Assembly (NCBI RefSeq): GCF_016863195.1
Contig: NZ_BOOK01000016.1
Location: 186,001-250,000, forward strand
Source of the DNA: Paraplanobispora takensis
GTDB taxonomy: Bacteria > Actinomycetota > Actinomycetes > Streptosporangiales > Streptosporangiaceae
Length of the DNA stretch: 64,000 nucleotides
Direction: 5' to 3'
Shown here: in pieces, positions 9,236 to 18,612 of the stretch
How positions within the stretch are numbered: the stretch's first letter is position 1
Layout of the letters: each line of letters starts with the position of its first letter
Notes under the pieces: generated by a model
Told to the model about the DNA's origin: nothing
Databases searched by the model: none
Seen by the model: the letters and a program-made list of their open reading frames with translations, nothing else
Made by a program: the position numbers and the translations under genes

Positions 9236-10129
9236 TCAGAGGCGGGGGCGGGCACCGAGGTGGGCGATGGCCTTGGCGGCCAGGCGGTTGCCGGCGGACA
9301 GGGCCTCGGCCGGGGGCTTGCCCGCCAACCAGGCGGGCAGGAAGCCGGCGGTGAAGGCGTCTCCGGCGCCGGTGCCGTCGACCACGCGCTCCACGGTCTC
9401 GGCGGGGGCCTTGATCGGCTCGCTGCGGGTGTTGGTGTACCACAGCGCGCCCTCGCCGGCGAGCTTGATCACGACCTGGGGGAACCAGGCGGTGAGCACC
9501 TTGGCGGCGGCGTCGGGCTCGTCGCGGCCGGTCAGGACCTTGGCCTGGTCGGCGTTGGCGAACAGCAGCTTGGCGTTCTGGGTCCACTCCAGGAAGGGCT
9601 CGGCGCCGGTGCGCTCCAGCGGGGCGGAGGAGGAGCAGTCGACCGAGATCGACATCCCGGCCCGGCGGGCCATCTCCAGAGCGGCGAGGCCGGCCTCGCG
9701 GGAGCCCTCGTTGATCAGGGTGTAACCCGAGACGTGCAGGTGGCCGCCCTGGGAGAACAGGTCCCGGGGGAGGTCCTCGGGCGACAGCGCAGCGTTGGCG
9801 CCGGGATCGGAGAGCATGGTGCGCTCGCCCTTGTGGGTGACGAGCACGACGCACGTGCCGGTCGGCCGCTCGGGGTCCATGACGAGGCGGGCGTCCACGC
9901 CGTATCCCATCAGTTCCATGTCGCGGTTGCGGCCGGTGATGTCGGCGCCCCGGCGGCCGATGAAGGCCACCTCCGCGCCCTCCACCGCGAGCCAGGAGGC
10001 GATGTTGGCCCCGGACCCGCCGCCGTGCATGGTGACGATGGCCGGTGTGTCACTGGCTCTGGCCAGTGGGTAGCGGGCCCGCGCGACCGCGTCGGTCATG
10101 AGATCGCCCACCACGACCACCCGCGTCAT
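9236..10129 (-). CDS. PfkB-family carbohydrate/nucleoside kinase
   Basis: 297 aa ribokinase-fold enzyme that phosphorylates a sugar, nucleoside or related alcohol with ATP. Substrate-side glycines HGGGSGANIA (35-43), conserved DP and N-A-D-Q motifs (185-196), and the catalytic signature VDGTGAGDAFTAGF with Asp257. It converges with the histidine kinase and is divergent from the Pat-like gene. Exact substrate cannot be read from the sequence. Confidence 0.88.
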   Translation of the reverse strand: MTRVVVVGDLMTDAVARARYPLARASDTPAIVTMHGGGSGANIASWLAVEGAEVAFIGRRGADITGRNRDMELMGYGVDARLVMDPERPTGTCVVLVTHKGERTMLSDPGANAALSPEDLPRDLFSQGGHLHVSGYTLINEGSREAGLAALEMARRAGMSISVDCSSSAPLERTGAEPFLEWTQNAKLLFANADQAKVLTGRDEPDAAAKVLTAWFPQVVIKLAGEGALWYTNTRSEPIKAPAETVERVVDGTGAGDAFTAGFLPAWLAGKPPAEALSAGNRLAAKAIAHLGARPRL

Positions 10130-10293
10130 GATGTCACCACCTTGCTGCCTTTGATCCCGACCTGCTTATGGAGCCGCCAAAAACCTAACAGCTTCCAGCC
10201 AGCGTAGGGGGCCCGGATCTCAGAGAGGGTCATAGTCGATGCACAAGCGTTGCGTGAATGGGCCCGGTTGGTCCCGCATATGAGATTCGCGTC

Positions 10294-10309
10294 TACTCTC
10301 GGGACTGTG
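10294..10309 (+). promoter_or_regulatory. Probable leaderless promoter and GTG start of the Pat-like gene
   Basis: TACTCT at 10294-10299 lies seven bases before GTG 10307; no ribosome site precedes this GTG or the alternative ATG at 10280. The arrangement fits leaderless initiation and decides the start. Confidence 0.5.
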
Positions 10310-12964
10310 GAGGCTCAGTATCCCGCCCACTGGGAGGCGGACGTCGTCCTGTCGGACGGAGGCACCGCGCACGTGCGCCCGATCCGCCCTGCGGACGCGG
10401 ACCGGTTGCGCGCTTTCTACTCCCGGCTCTCAGAGGAGTCCATCTACTTCCGCTTCTTCGGGCCCCGGCCCCGGCTGTCGGACCGGGAGGTCACCTGGTT
10501 CACGACCGTCGACTACGTGGACCGGGTCGCGCTGATCGCCACCATCGGCACGGAGATGGTGGCCGTGATCCGCTACGACCGGATCGAGCCGGGGGAGGCG
10601 GAGGTCGCCTTCCTCGTCGAGGACGCCCACCAGGGCCGGGGCGTCGCCTCGGTGCTCCTGGAGCACCTGGCCGAGACCGCCAGGGAGAACGGCATCGCCA
10701 AGTTCGTCGCCGACGTGCTGCCCGCCAACCAGAAGATGATGGGGGTGCTCAAGCAGGCCGGCTACACCGCGCAGAGCCGCTTCGCCGACGGCGTCGTACG
10801 GATGACCCTCGACCTCACCCCGACCGAGACCTCCCAGGAGGTGACCGCCTCCCGCGAGCACCGGGCGGAGTCCCGCTCGATCGAGCGGCTGCTCACCCCG
10901 CGCTCGGTGGCGGTCGTCGGCGCGGGCCGGGAGCCGGGCGGCGTCGGCCAGACCGTGCTGCGCAACCTGCTGGCCGCCGACTTCACCGGCCCGGTCTATC
11001 CGGTCCACCGCGAGGCGCGCGCCGTCGCGGGCGTGCGGGCCTATCCCAGCGTGACGGCCATCGACGGCGAGGTGGACCTGGCCGTGCTCGCCGTACCGGC
11101 CGACGGGGTGATCGAGGTGGTGAAGGAGTGCGCGGAGAAGGGCGTGCGCGGGCTCATCGTCGTCTCCTCCGGATTCGGTGAGACCGGGGCCGAGGGACGG
11201 GCCCGCCAGGACGAGCTGGTCCGCATCGCCCGCGCGTACGGCCTGCGCGTCGTGGGCCCCAACTGCCTCGGCATCGCCAACACCGACCCCGCGGTCCGGC
11301 TGAACGCCACGCTCGCCGCGACGGTCCCCGGCCGGGGCCGGGTCGGCTTCTTCAGCCAGTCGGGCGCCCTGGGCACGGCCCTGCTGCAGCGGGTGGCCCA
11401 GCGCGGCATGGGCATCTCCTCGTTCGTCTCGGCGGGCAACCGCGCCGACGTCTCGGGCAACGACCTGCTGCAGTACTGGGAGGAGGACCACGACACCGAC
11501 GTGATCCTGCTCTACCTGGAGTCGCTGGGAAACCCGCGCAAGTTCGCCCGCCTGGCGCGGCGGATCTCCCGGCGCAAGCCGATCGTGGTGGTCAAGAGCG
11601 GCGGCACCACCCAGGGCGTGCCCATCGGCCACGCCGCCCCGGTGCTCGGCCTGCCCGACACCGCGCTCAGCGCGCTGTTCGAGCAGGCCGGCGTGATCCG
11701 GGTCGACGACCTGATCCAGCAGTTCGACGTGGCGCAGCTGCTGGCCTACCAGCCGCTGCCGGCCGGTCCCCGGGTCGGCCTGGTGAGCAACTCCGACGCG
11801 CTGGCCCTGCTGGCGGTGGACGCCTGCGTGCGGGCGGGCCTGGAGCCCCGGCCGCCGGTCAACCTCGGCGCCCGCGCCGGCGCCGCGGAGTTCGGCACGG
11901 CCCTGGCCTCGCTGCTGCCGGAGGTGGACGCCGCGGTCGTGATCCACATGCCGCCGATCCCCGGCCGCTCCGACGAGGTCGCCGCCGAGCTGCTGCGGGT
12001 CTCGCGCGAGGGCGGCAAGCCGGTGCTCGCCACCTTCGAGGGCAAGCTCGGCATGCCGCCGGAGCTGCGGGTCGGCGCCGTCCCCGAGCGGGGTTCGATC
12101 CCGTCGTACGCGGCTCCCGAGGAGGCGGTCCGGGCGCTGGCCCATGTCGTGCGCTACGCGCGCTGGCGCGAGCAGCCGGCGGGCTCTCCCGCGGAGATCT
12201 CCGACATCGACGCCGCCGCGGCGCGCGAGCTGGTCGAGCGGACCCTGGAGGCCCCGCCGCACGCCGGCCCGCCGCGCGAGGTCCCCGGCGAGCGGCCCCC
12301 GGTCGAGATCGAGGCCTCGGAGCTGGTGGCCTGCTACGGGCTGACCGTCTGGCGCGCCGAGGTCGTCGGCTCACCGGAGGAGGCCGTGGCCGCGGCCGAA
12401 CGGCTGGGCTGGCCGGTGGTGCTCAAGGCCGCCGATCCGGAGGCGGCCAAGCGGGCCGGGACGGTCCGGCTGGGCCTGGCCGGTCCCGACGGGGTGCGCG
12501 ACGCCTTCGCCGACCTGATCCGCCAGCTCGGCCCCGACGCCGTGCTCGCGGTGCAGCGGATGGTCCCGCAGCCCGCGGTGCCGACCGTGGTGAGCGTCGT
12601 GGACGACTTCGCCTTCGGCGCGGTCGTCTCCTTCGGGCTGGGCGAGGTGACCGCGCGCCTGCTGCGGGACGAGGCCTACCGGATGGCCCCGCTGACGCGG
12701 GAGGACGCGGCGCAGCTCATCAGGTCGCCGCGCGCCGCCCCGCTGCTGTTCGGCGAGTACGGCTATCCGCCGGTCGCGGTGGAGGCGCTGGAGGACCTGC
12801 TGGTTCGGGTCGGCAGGCTGGCCGACGACCTGCCCGAGGTGGCCGGGCTCGACCTCGATCCGGTGCTGGTGGGGGAGTCCGGGGTGATCGTCCTGGGGGC
12901 GCACGCCGTACTGCGCAGTCCCGCCGGTCCCCGGCCGGACGGCGGGCCCCGCCGGCTCAGCTGA
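10307..12964 (+). CDS. Bifunctional GNAT / ADP-forming acyl-CoA synthetase-like protein (Pat type)
   Basis: 885 aa from GTG 10307 (904 aa if ATG-like starts upstream are used). The N-terminal GNAT domain (about 10-165) contains DAHQGRGVASVLLEHL, the acetyl-CoA loop. It is followed by a CoA-binding Rossmann domain (LTPRSVAVVGAGREPGGVG), a succinyl-CoA-synthetase-like domain with VGFFSQSGALG, and a C-terminal ATP-grasp part (GLTVWRAEVVGS to DLDPVLVG). GNAT at the N-terminus is the order described for the Streptomyces protein lysine acetyltransferase PatA, the reverse of enterobacterial Pat. Likely role: acetylating acyl-CoA synthetases to control their activity. The GNAT-first order makes that more likely than acetate production. 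Confidence 0.85.
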   Translation: MEAQYPAHWEADVVLSDGGTAHVRPIRPADADRLRAFYSRLSEESIYFRFFGPRPRLSDREVTWFTTVDYVDRVALIATIGTEMVAVIRYDRIEPGEAEVAFLVEDAHQGRGVASVLLEHLAETARENGIAKFVADVLPANQKMMGVLKQAGYTAQSRFADGVVRMTLDLTPTETSQEVTASREHRAESRSIERLLTPRSVAVVGAGREPGGVGQTVLRNLLAADFTGPVYPVHREARAVAGVRAYPSVTAIDGEVDLAVLAVPADGVIEVVKECAEKGVRGLIVVSSGFGETGAEGRARQDELVRIARAYGLRVVGPNCLGIANTDPAVRLNATLAATVPGRGRVGFFSQSGALGTALLQRVAQRGMGISSFVSAGNRADVSGNDLLQYWEEDHDTDVILLYLESLGNPRKFARLARRISRRKPIVVVKSGGTTQGVPIGHAAPVLGLPDTALSALFEQAGVIRVDDLIQQFDVAQLLAYQPLPAGPRVGLVSNSDALALLAVDACVRAGLEPRPPVNLGARAGAAEFGTALASLLPEVDAAVVIHMPPIPGRSDEVAAELLRVSREGGKPVLATFEGKLGMPPELRVGAVPERGSIPSYAAPEEAVRALAHVVRYARWREQPAGSPAEISDIDAAAARELVERTLEAPPHAGPPREVPGERPPVEIEASELVACYGLTVWRAEVVGSPEEAVAAAERLGWPVVLKAADPEAAKRAGTVRLGLAGPDGVRDAFADLIRQLGPDAVLAVQRMVPQPAVPTVVSVVDDFAFGAVVSFGLGEVTARLLRDEAYRMAPLTREDAAQLIRSPRAAPLLFGEYGYPPVAVEALEDLLVRVGRLADDLPEVAGLDLDPVLVGESGVIVLGAHAVLRSPAGPRPDGGPRRLS

Positions 12965-13097
12965 GCCCGGTGACGTGCCGCGGGCCGGGAACGGCCGCCC
13001 GCCGCGGGACGCCGACGGGATGGTGACGGTACGGTGTCGTGCCCGCGCCGGGGCGCTCAGGGTGAAAGAGCCCCCCGGGACAGGGCAGGATGGACCC

Positions 13098-13688
13098 ATG
13101 AGGGAAACCCGACTCTCGTCCGCCGGCCTGCGCGACGCGATCGACCGCAGTGGCTACTACCCAGACCTGGTCGCCGACGCGGTCGAATCCGCCCTGGGCA
13201 AGGAGCAGGTGGGCGCCTACGTGGTGCACCACGAGGCCACTTTCGACCCGGCGATGGAGGTCCGCCGGCACGTCACGGTGCTGGTGCTGTCGCCCACCCG
13301 GCTGCTCGTCTGCCACACCGACGAGCACCCGGCCGTCGAAGGGGTCTCGGCCTCCCACGCCTCCACGACCACCGAGGCCGTGCGGCTGAGCCGGATCCAG
13401 TCCGTGGCCGTCACCCGGGTCGTCCCCGATCCCGCCTCCTACGTGCCGGGCGTGCCGCCCACCGAGGTCACGCTCACCATCGGCTGGGGCGCCATCTCCC
13501 ACGTCGACCTGGAGCCGGCCACCTGCGGCGACGAGAACTGCGACGCCGACCACGGATACACCGGCGCCATCACGGCCGACGACCTCTCCCTGCGGGTGAG
13601 CGAGGCGGCCGACGGACCCGAGGCGGTCTCCCACGTGCTGGCCTTCGCCAAGGCACTGTCGGAGGCCACCGCCCGCGCCGCCTCGTGA
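13098..13688 (+). CDS. DUF5998 family protein
   Basis: 196 aa soluble protein with no signal or membrane helix. It matches what I know as the DUF5998 family of actinobacteria: an all-beta, PH-like pattern with VLVLSPTRLLVCHTDEHP, a serine/threonine-rich ASHASTTTEAVRLSRI segment, and C-G-D-E-N-C-D-A-D-H-G (about residues 143-153), a possible metal site. ATG 13098 is supported by the weak AGGA upstream; a longer in-frame ATG at 12975 extends into low-quality sequence. It overlaps the next gene by GTGA, so the two are one operon. Function unknown. Confidence 0.85.
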   Translation: MRETRLSSAGLRDAIDRSGYYPDLVADAVESALGKEQVGAYVVHHEATFDPAMEVRRHVTVLVLSPTRLLVCHTDEHPAVEGVSASHASTTTEAVRLSRIQSVAVTRVVPDPASYVPGVPPTEVTLTIGWGAISHVDLEPATCGDENCDADHGYTGAITADDLSLRVSEAADGPEAVSHVLAFAKALSEATARAAS

Positions 13689-14806
13689 TCCCCCTCGTCC
13701 CGGCGTACGGCGAGGCCTCGCTCGCCGACCTGTCCGCCTCGCTGCTGGCCGCCCTGAATCTGGGCGGGTCCAACCCCCTCGGGATCGCCCCCGCCGACCG
13801 GGTCCTGCTGTTCCTGGTCGACGGCCTGGGCGCGCAGCTGCTGCGCGCCCACCCCGAGGCGGCGCCGTTCCTGTCGTCCCGGCCGGGCCAGGTGCTCACC
13901 GCAGGCTTCCCCGCCACCACCGTGACCAGCCTGAGCACGCTCGGCACCGGGCTCACGCCGGGCGAGCACGGCATGCTGGGCTACCAGCTGGCCGTGCCCG
14001 GCGCCGGGCACCTGTTCAACTGCCTGCGCTGGACCGTCCCCGGGGAGGGCGAGCCGGCCGACCCGCTGGAGTGGCAGCCGGCCGCGACCGTCTTCGAGCG
14101 GGCCTCGCGGGCCGGGGTCGCCGTCAGCTACGTCGGCCCCTCCTACTTCGAGGGCACCGGATTCAACCAGGCCGTCTACCGCGGCGTGCGCTTCGTCGGC
14201 GCCGACGAGGTCGACGACCGGATCGAGGGGGTGCGCCGCGCGCTGGCCGAGCCCCGCGCCCACGTGACGGTCTACTACGGCGACCTCGACGCCACCGGCC
14301 ACATGGTCGGCTGGGGGACGCCGGAGTGGCTGGAACAGCTGTCCCGGGTGGACCGGATGGCCGAGCGGCTGGCCGAGACGCTCCCGCCCGGCTCGGCGAT
14401 GTACGTCACCGCCGACCACGGCATGGTCAACGCGGCCGAGCGCATCGACGCCGACACCGTCCCCGGCCTCCGCGACGGCGTCGCCCTGCTCGGCGGCGAG
14501 GCCAGGGCCAGGCACGTCTACGCCGAGCCGGGAGCGGCCGGGGACGTGCTGGCGACCTGGCGGAGCATGCTGGCGGGGACGGCGTGGGTGGCCTCCAGGG
14601 AGGAGGCCGTCGCCTCCGGCTGGTTCGGGCCGCGTGTGCGCGACGAGTGGCTGCCGAGGATCGGCGACGTGATCGCCGTGCCGTACCTCGACGCCGTCAT
14701 CACCGCCTCGGCCGCCGAGCCGCTGGAGTCGTCGTTCACCGGCTACCACGGCTCGCTGACCCCCGCCGAGCAGTACGTCCCGATGCTCGAGGTGAGCACC
14801 CGCTGA
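13685..14806 (+). CDS. Alkaline phosphatase-superfamily nucleotide pyrophosphatase/phosphodiesterase
   Basis: 373 aa, cytoplasmic by absence of a signal. The two-metal site is recognisable: LFLVDGLGAQLL (first Asp), PATTVTSLSTLGTG (nucleophile Thr), YYGDLDATGHMVGW and TADHGMV, with the final His in YHGSLTPAEQ. Start GTG 13685 overlaps the DUF5998 stop (GTGA), which implies translational coupling and co-function with that protein. Likely hydrolyses a phosphodiester or nucleotide pyrophosphate; substrate unknown. Confidence 0.88.
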   Translation: MIPLVPAYGEASLADLSASLLAALNLGGSNPLGIAPADRVLLFLVDGLGAQLLRAHPEAAPFLSSRPGQVLTAGFPATTVTSLSTLGTGLTPGEHGMLGYQLAVPGAGHLFNCLRWTVPGEGEPADPLEWQPAATVFERASRAGVAVSYVGPSYFEGTGFNQAVYRGVRFVGADEVDDRIEGVRRALAEPRAHVTVYYGDLDATGHMVGWGTPEWLEQLSRVDRMAERLAETLPPGSAMYVTADHGMVNAAERIDADTVPGLRDGVALLGGEARARHVYAEPGAAGDVLATWRSMLAGTAWVASREEAVASGWFGPRVRDEWLPRIGDVIAVPYLDAVITASAAEPLESSFTGYHGSLTPAEQYVPMLEVSTR

Positions 14807-14866
14807 CCTTCGCACGCCCCGGCCGGATCACGCGGTGCGGGGCCGTCACGTTCGACAGGAGCCGAG

Positions 14867-15679
14867 ATGAGTCCGCTGATCACACCCGCGCAGCTGGCCG
14901 CGCTGGAGGGGGCCGCCGTCCTCGACGTGCGCTGGAGGCTCGGCGGGCCGCCCGGGATCGAGTCCTACCGGGAGGGGCACATCCCGGGAGCGGTCTTCTG
15001 TGACCTGAACGCCGATCTGGCCGCCCCGGCGGGACCCGGCGGCCGTCACCCGCTGCCGGAGGCCGGCCCCTTCCAGAGCGCGATGCGCCGCCTGGGGGTC
15101 TGCGGCTCCCGGCCCGTGGTCGTCTACGACGAGGCCGACTCCACGGCCGCGGCCCGGGCCTGGTGGACGCTGCGCTACTTCGGCCACCCCGACGTGCGGG
15201 TCCTCGACGGGGGCCTGCGCGCCTGGACCGCCGAGGGGCGCCCGCTCGCCAAGGAGACGCCCGAGCCGCCGCCGGGCGACTTCACCGCGCGGCCGGGCGG
15301 CATGCCCGTGCTCGGCGCCGAGGAGGCCGCGGCCCTGGCCGCCGACGGCGTGCTGCTGGACGCGCGGGCCGCGGAGCGCTACAGGGGGGAGGTCGAGCCG
15401 GTCGACCCCGTCGCCGGGCACATCCCGGGCGCGGTCAGCGCCCCCACCTGGGAGAACGTCGACTCCGGCGGCCGTTTCCACCTGCCGGACTTCCTCCGCG
15501 GGCGGTTCAACACCCTCGGGGCGGTGCCCGGGATCGAGGTCGGCGCCTACTGCGGCTCCGGGGTGACGGCCGCCCACCAGGTGCTCGCCCTGGAGGTGGC
15601 GGGCATCCCCGCCGCCCTCTACGCGGGCTCCTGGTCCCACTGGGTGACCGACCCCTCCCGGCCGGTCGCCACCGGCTGA
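14867..15679 (+). CDS. Thiosulfate/3-mercaptopyruvate sulfurtransferase (two rhodanese domains)
   Basis: 270 aa, tandem rhodanese domains typical of the family. The N-terminal domain is inactive (REGHIPGAVFCDLNADL); the C-terminal one carries the catalytic loop C229-G-S-G-V-T-A. Transfers sulfane sulfur to thiol acceptors or cyanide. CGSGVT loops are associated with both thiosulfate and mercaptopyruvate enzymes, so the donor is open. The last 61 bp overlap the 3' end of the convergent CHAT gene, an unusually long antisense overlap. Confidence 0.9.
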   Translation: MSPLITPAQLAALEGAAVLDVRWRLGGPPGIESYREGHIPGAVFCDLNADLAAPAGPGGRHPLPEAGPFQSAMRRLGVCGSRPVVVYDEADSTAAARAWWTLRYFGHPDVRVLDGGLRAWTAEGRPLAKETPEPPPGDFTARPGGMPVLGAEEAAALAADGVLLDARAAERYRGEVEPVDPVAGHIPGAVSAPTWENVDSGGRFHLPDFLRGRFNTLGAVPGIEVGAYCGSGVTAAHQVLALEVAGIPAALYAGSWSHWVTDPSRPVATG

Positions 15680-18612
15680 TCGCCGTACCCGAAACAGGCG
15701 AACCCGGACACCCCGGTCGCCGCGCTCGCCCGGGTCAGCGCCGCCGCGGGCGGGTGACCGGCGGCCAGCAGGGTGTGGAAGGCGGTCATCAGCGCCAGCG
15801 TCTCCTCGTCGCGCACCGGCACCAGCCCGGCCACCACGCACCGCGTCCCCAGGGACAGGAACGTCCCCGCCAGCCCCAGCGGCGCCCCGTCGGCCGGCGC
15901 GTGCGCCATCCCCGTGTCGCAGGCCGACAGCACCACCAGGTCCGGCGGGGTACGGAGCCGCAGCAGGTCGTAGGCCATGAGCCGGCCGTCGTCCAGGTCG
16001 ATGCCGGACAACAGCGGGCTGCGCGCGCAGAACGTCCCGTGCGCGGCCAGGTGCGCCACCGCCGCCCGCTCCAGCGCCGCCATCACCGCGGCCCGGTCCG
16101 CCGGCACCCGCTCGGCCCCCGGCCGCCGGTCCCGGACCATGTCGGCCTCGTCCCCGGCATGCCGCAGCCGGGGCCCGGCCACCACCACGGTCCGGCCCCC
16201 GGCCGAGGCATGCCCCTGGCGTACGGCTCCCGCCCGGTGTGCGGCTTCCCCCTGGCGTACGGCTCCCGCCGGGTGTGCGTTTTCAGCCCGGTGCGCGGTC
16301 AGCCAGGCGGCGGCGCTCGCGGCGATGGTCACCGGCCGCTCGGCGTTCGACGGCAGAACCGGCCAGGGCAGGGTGTGCAGGGCCCCGGCCGGTACGACCA
16401 CCAGGGGCCGGTCGCCCAGGCGGCCGAGCAGCGGGCCCAGGACCAGCCGTTCCACCGCCGCCGCCTCTCCGGCCGTGCCGGTCGCCGGGCCGTCGCGCAG
16501 GTGCGTCCGGCGCAGGCCGTACCGGAGCCTGACGGTGGCCTCGGCGGCGGCGGCGAAGGGTCCCAGGCGGCACAGCGTGACCCGGCCGGAGACGATCGCG
16601 ACGGCGACCAGCTCGTCACCGTGACGGACGAACTCCACCAGAGCCCTCTCACCCAGCGCGGCCCGCAACTCCCCCAGGGGCGGGGCCACCGGCCGCCCGG
16701 CGCCGCCGGCGACCCCCCTGCACCGCTCCGCCCAGGCCAGCACCGTCCCACCCCTGCCGGTCTCCAGCGCGAGCGCCAGCCCGAGCGCCGCCAGCGGCTC
16801 CGCCTCCCGCACCGCCTGAGCCCGCACCGCGGGATCCTCCCCGGCTCCCGCCTCCGGCGGCACCTCCGTCCCGCCCGCCCACGCAACCCCGATCCCGGCG
16901 ACAGAGGCGTTCCCCGCGTCGGCTGTCCCGGTCTCGCCGGTAGGCATGCCCCCGGTGTCAGCCGTTCCGGCCGTGTCCGGGCGTGCGATCCCGGCGGCGG
17001 AGGCCTGCGTCCCGTCGGTGCCGGTCGCGCCCCGGAGCGCCGCTCCGTCGCGGATCGCGGTCCTGGCGAGCCAGGACGCCCTGGCGCCGGCCCGGGTCAG
17101 CCCGGCCAGGATCGCGGCGAACGCTCCCCGCCGGTCTCCCCGGAGCACCCGCCGCAGCGCGGCCGCCCGGTGGGCCGCCACCCCGTTCCCGGCCAGGGCC
17201 GGCAGAGCGAGCTGCTCGCCGGCGGTGCGGTCGTCGCCCAGCCGGATCGCCAGCTCCGCGACGGTGAGCCGGAGCGGACCCGAAGGGTGGCCCGTCCGGT
17301 CGAGGTCGTCGGCGCACGCCGTCATCTCGGCGAGCAGCCGTTCACCGGCTCCCTGCCCCGGCTCGCCGCCTTTCCCCGCATCGTCCGGTGCGGCCGCGGG
17401 CCGGGCGCGGAAGGGCGTGGGGGTGCCGGGGAAGGCGAGCCTGAGGTGGGCGCGCAGGACGATCTCGGTGGCCAGGGGGACCGAGGAGCACCTGCCGTGC
17501 GCGAGAAGCTCGGATCGGGCCAGCTCCGCGCTGACGAGGGCGCGGTGCGCGTCGCCGGTGCGCAGCTCCACCTCGGCGAGCGTCAGCCGGGCCTCGGCCA
17601 GGGCCGTCGCGGCACCCGCGGCCTCCAGCTCCGGGACGGCGAGATCCAGCAGCGCCCGCGCCTCACCGGGCAGGTGGGCGGCGATCAGCGCCTGGGCGAG
17701 GTCGCAGCGGACGGTGGCCAGCCGTTCCGGGCAGCCGAACAGGCTCCGTTCCGCGCGCAGGTACGCCGCGAACGCCGCCGGGAGATCACCGCGCCTGGCC
17801 GCCAGGAACGGCAGGTTCCCCTCGGCCAGCGCGAGCACGTGGGTCAGCCCCGCCGCCCGCGCCAGCTCCGCACTCCGCCGCAGATCCGCCTCCGCGGCCG
17901 TGAAGTCCTCCAGATAGACGCGGGCGATGCCCCGGTTCAGCAGCGCCCCGGCGAGGAAGACCTGATCTTCGCCGAGGACGTCCACGGCGTGGTCGCAGTG
18001 GCGGATCGCGTCGTCGTGACGGCCGAGCCGCATCAACGCCGACGCCCGGTTCACCCCGAGCATGGCGATCTCGGACGGCGTGAGGTAAGGCTCCGCCTCC
18101 CGGGCGAGGGCGAGAGCCTGCTCCGGACGGCCCAGCTCGGTCTGCACGGGGACGAGGGAGAGACGCGCCTGGGCCGCCCGCCTGAGCGACCCGGCCGCGA
18201 CGGCGAGGCGCACGGACCGCAGGAGGTGCTCCTCGGCCAGCGGCAGGTCTCCCAGCTCCCGCGCGGCCAGGGCCAGCGCCCGGTAGGCCACCGCGGCCAC
18301 CTCCGGGCCCTGCGCGGCGCGCTCTCCTCCCGGAGAAGGACATGCCCGGCCTTCCGCGCGGTCGTCTTCCGCCGGCGGATCCGTCCACCGCTCCGGTCCG
18401 CCGTGCAAGCCGTCCTGCGCGCCGTACGGCGAGGCGTCCCACCCGAGACCCGCGCTGCTCCCGTCACCGGCTGCCAGGGTGGCGAGTACGGCGTCCGCCA
18501 GGGCGCGGGCGGTGGCGGGGTCCGTGGCGGCCAGGCGGATCGCGCGTTCGGCCTCGGCCACGGCGGCGTGCCCGGGTGAGGGCCGGTGACCGGCGGAGGG
18601 GGTGGCGCTCAC
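15619..18612 (-). CDS. TPR-CHAT caspase-like protease
   Basis: 997 aa, cytoplasmic. Residues about 10-500 are alanine/leucine-rich helix pairs consistent with tetratricopeptide repeats (RASALMRLGRHDDAIRHCDHAVDVLG, GALLNRGIARVYLEDFTAAEADL type). A Gly/Ala/Thr-rich low-complexity linker lies around 525-590. The C-terminal CHAT domain (about 690-990) has the cysteine-protease dyad His858 in HLAAHGTF and Cys898 in LSACDTG. A 12-residue in-frame tandem repeat (H-x-A-G-A-V-R-Q-G-x-A type, DNA 16215-16286) sits before the His. GTG start follows directly on the TAG of the upstream gene. Last gene of the subtilase-sigma-unknown-CHAT cassette; substrate unknown. Confidence 0.88.
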   Translation of the reverse strand: MSATPSAGHRPSPGHAAVAEAERAIRLAATDPATARALADAVLATLAAGDGSSAGLGWDASPYGAQDGLHGGPERWTDPPAEDDRAEGRACPSPGGERAAQGPEVAAVAYRALALAARELGDLPLAEEHLLRSVRLAVAAGSLRRAAQARLSLVPVQTELGRPEQALALAREAEPYLTPSEIAMLGVNRASALMRLGRHDDAIRHCDHAVDVLGEDQVFLAGALLNRGIARVYLEDFTAAEADLRRSAELARAAGLTHVLALAEGNLPFLAARRGDLPAAFAAYLRAERSLFGCPERLATVRCDLAQALIAAHLPGEARALLDLAVPELEAAGAATALAEARLTLAEVELRTGDAHRALVSAELARSELLAHGRCSSVPLATEIVLRAHLRLAFPGTPTPFRARPAAAPDDAGKGGEPGQGAGERLLAEMTACADDLDRTGHPSGPLRLTVAELAIRLGDDRTAGEQLALPALAGNGVAAHRAAALRRVLRGDRRGAFAAILAGLTRAGARASWLARTAIRDGAALRGATGTDGTQASAAGIARPDTAGTADTGGMPTGETGTADAGNASVAGIGVAWAGGTEVPPEAGAGEDPAVRAQAVREAEPLAALGLALALETGRGGTVLAWAERCRGVAGGAGRPVAPPLGELRAALGERALVEFVRHGDELVAVAIVSGRVTLCRLGPFAAAAEATVRLRYGLRRTHLRDGPATGTAGEAAAVERLVLGPLLGRLGDRPLVVVPAGALHTLPWPVLPSNAERPVTIAASAAAWLTAHRAENAHPAGAVRQGEAAHRAGAVRQGHASAGGRTVVVAGPRLRHAGDEADMVRDRRPGAERVPADRAAVMAALERAAVAHLAAHGTFCARSPLLSGIDLDDGRLMAYDLLRLRTPPDLVVLSACDTGMAHAPADGAPLGLAGTFLSLGTRCVVAGLVPVRDEETLALMTAFHTLLAAGHPPAAALTRASAATGVSGFACFGYGDQPVATGREGSVTQWDQEPA

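Noticed and set aside
15163-18579. 1138-codon plus-strand frame across rhodanese and CHAT genes
   Set aside because: Runs from another frame of the rhodanese gene into the antisense of CHAT; no recognisable domain.
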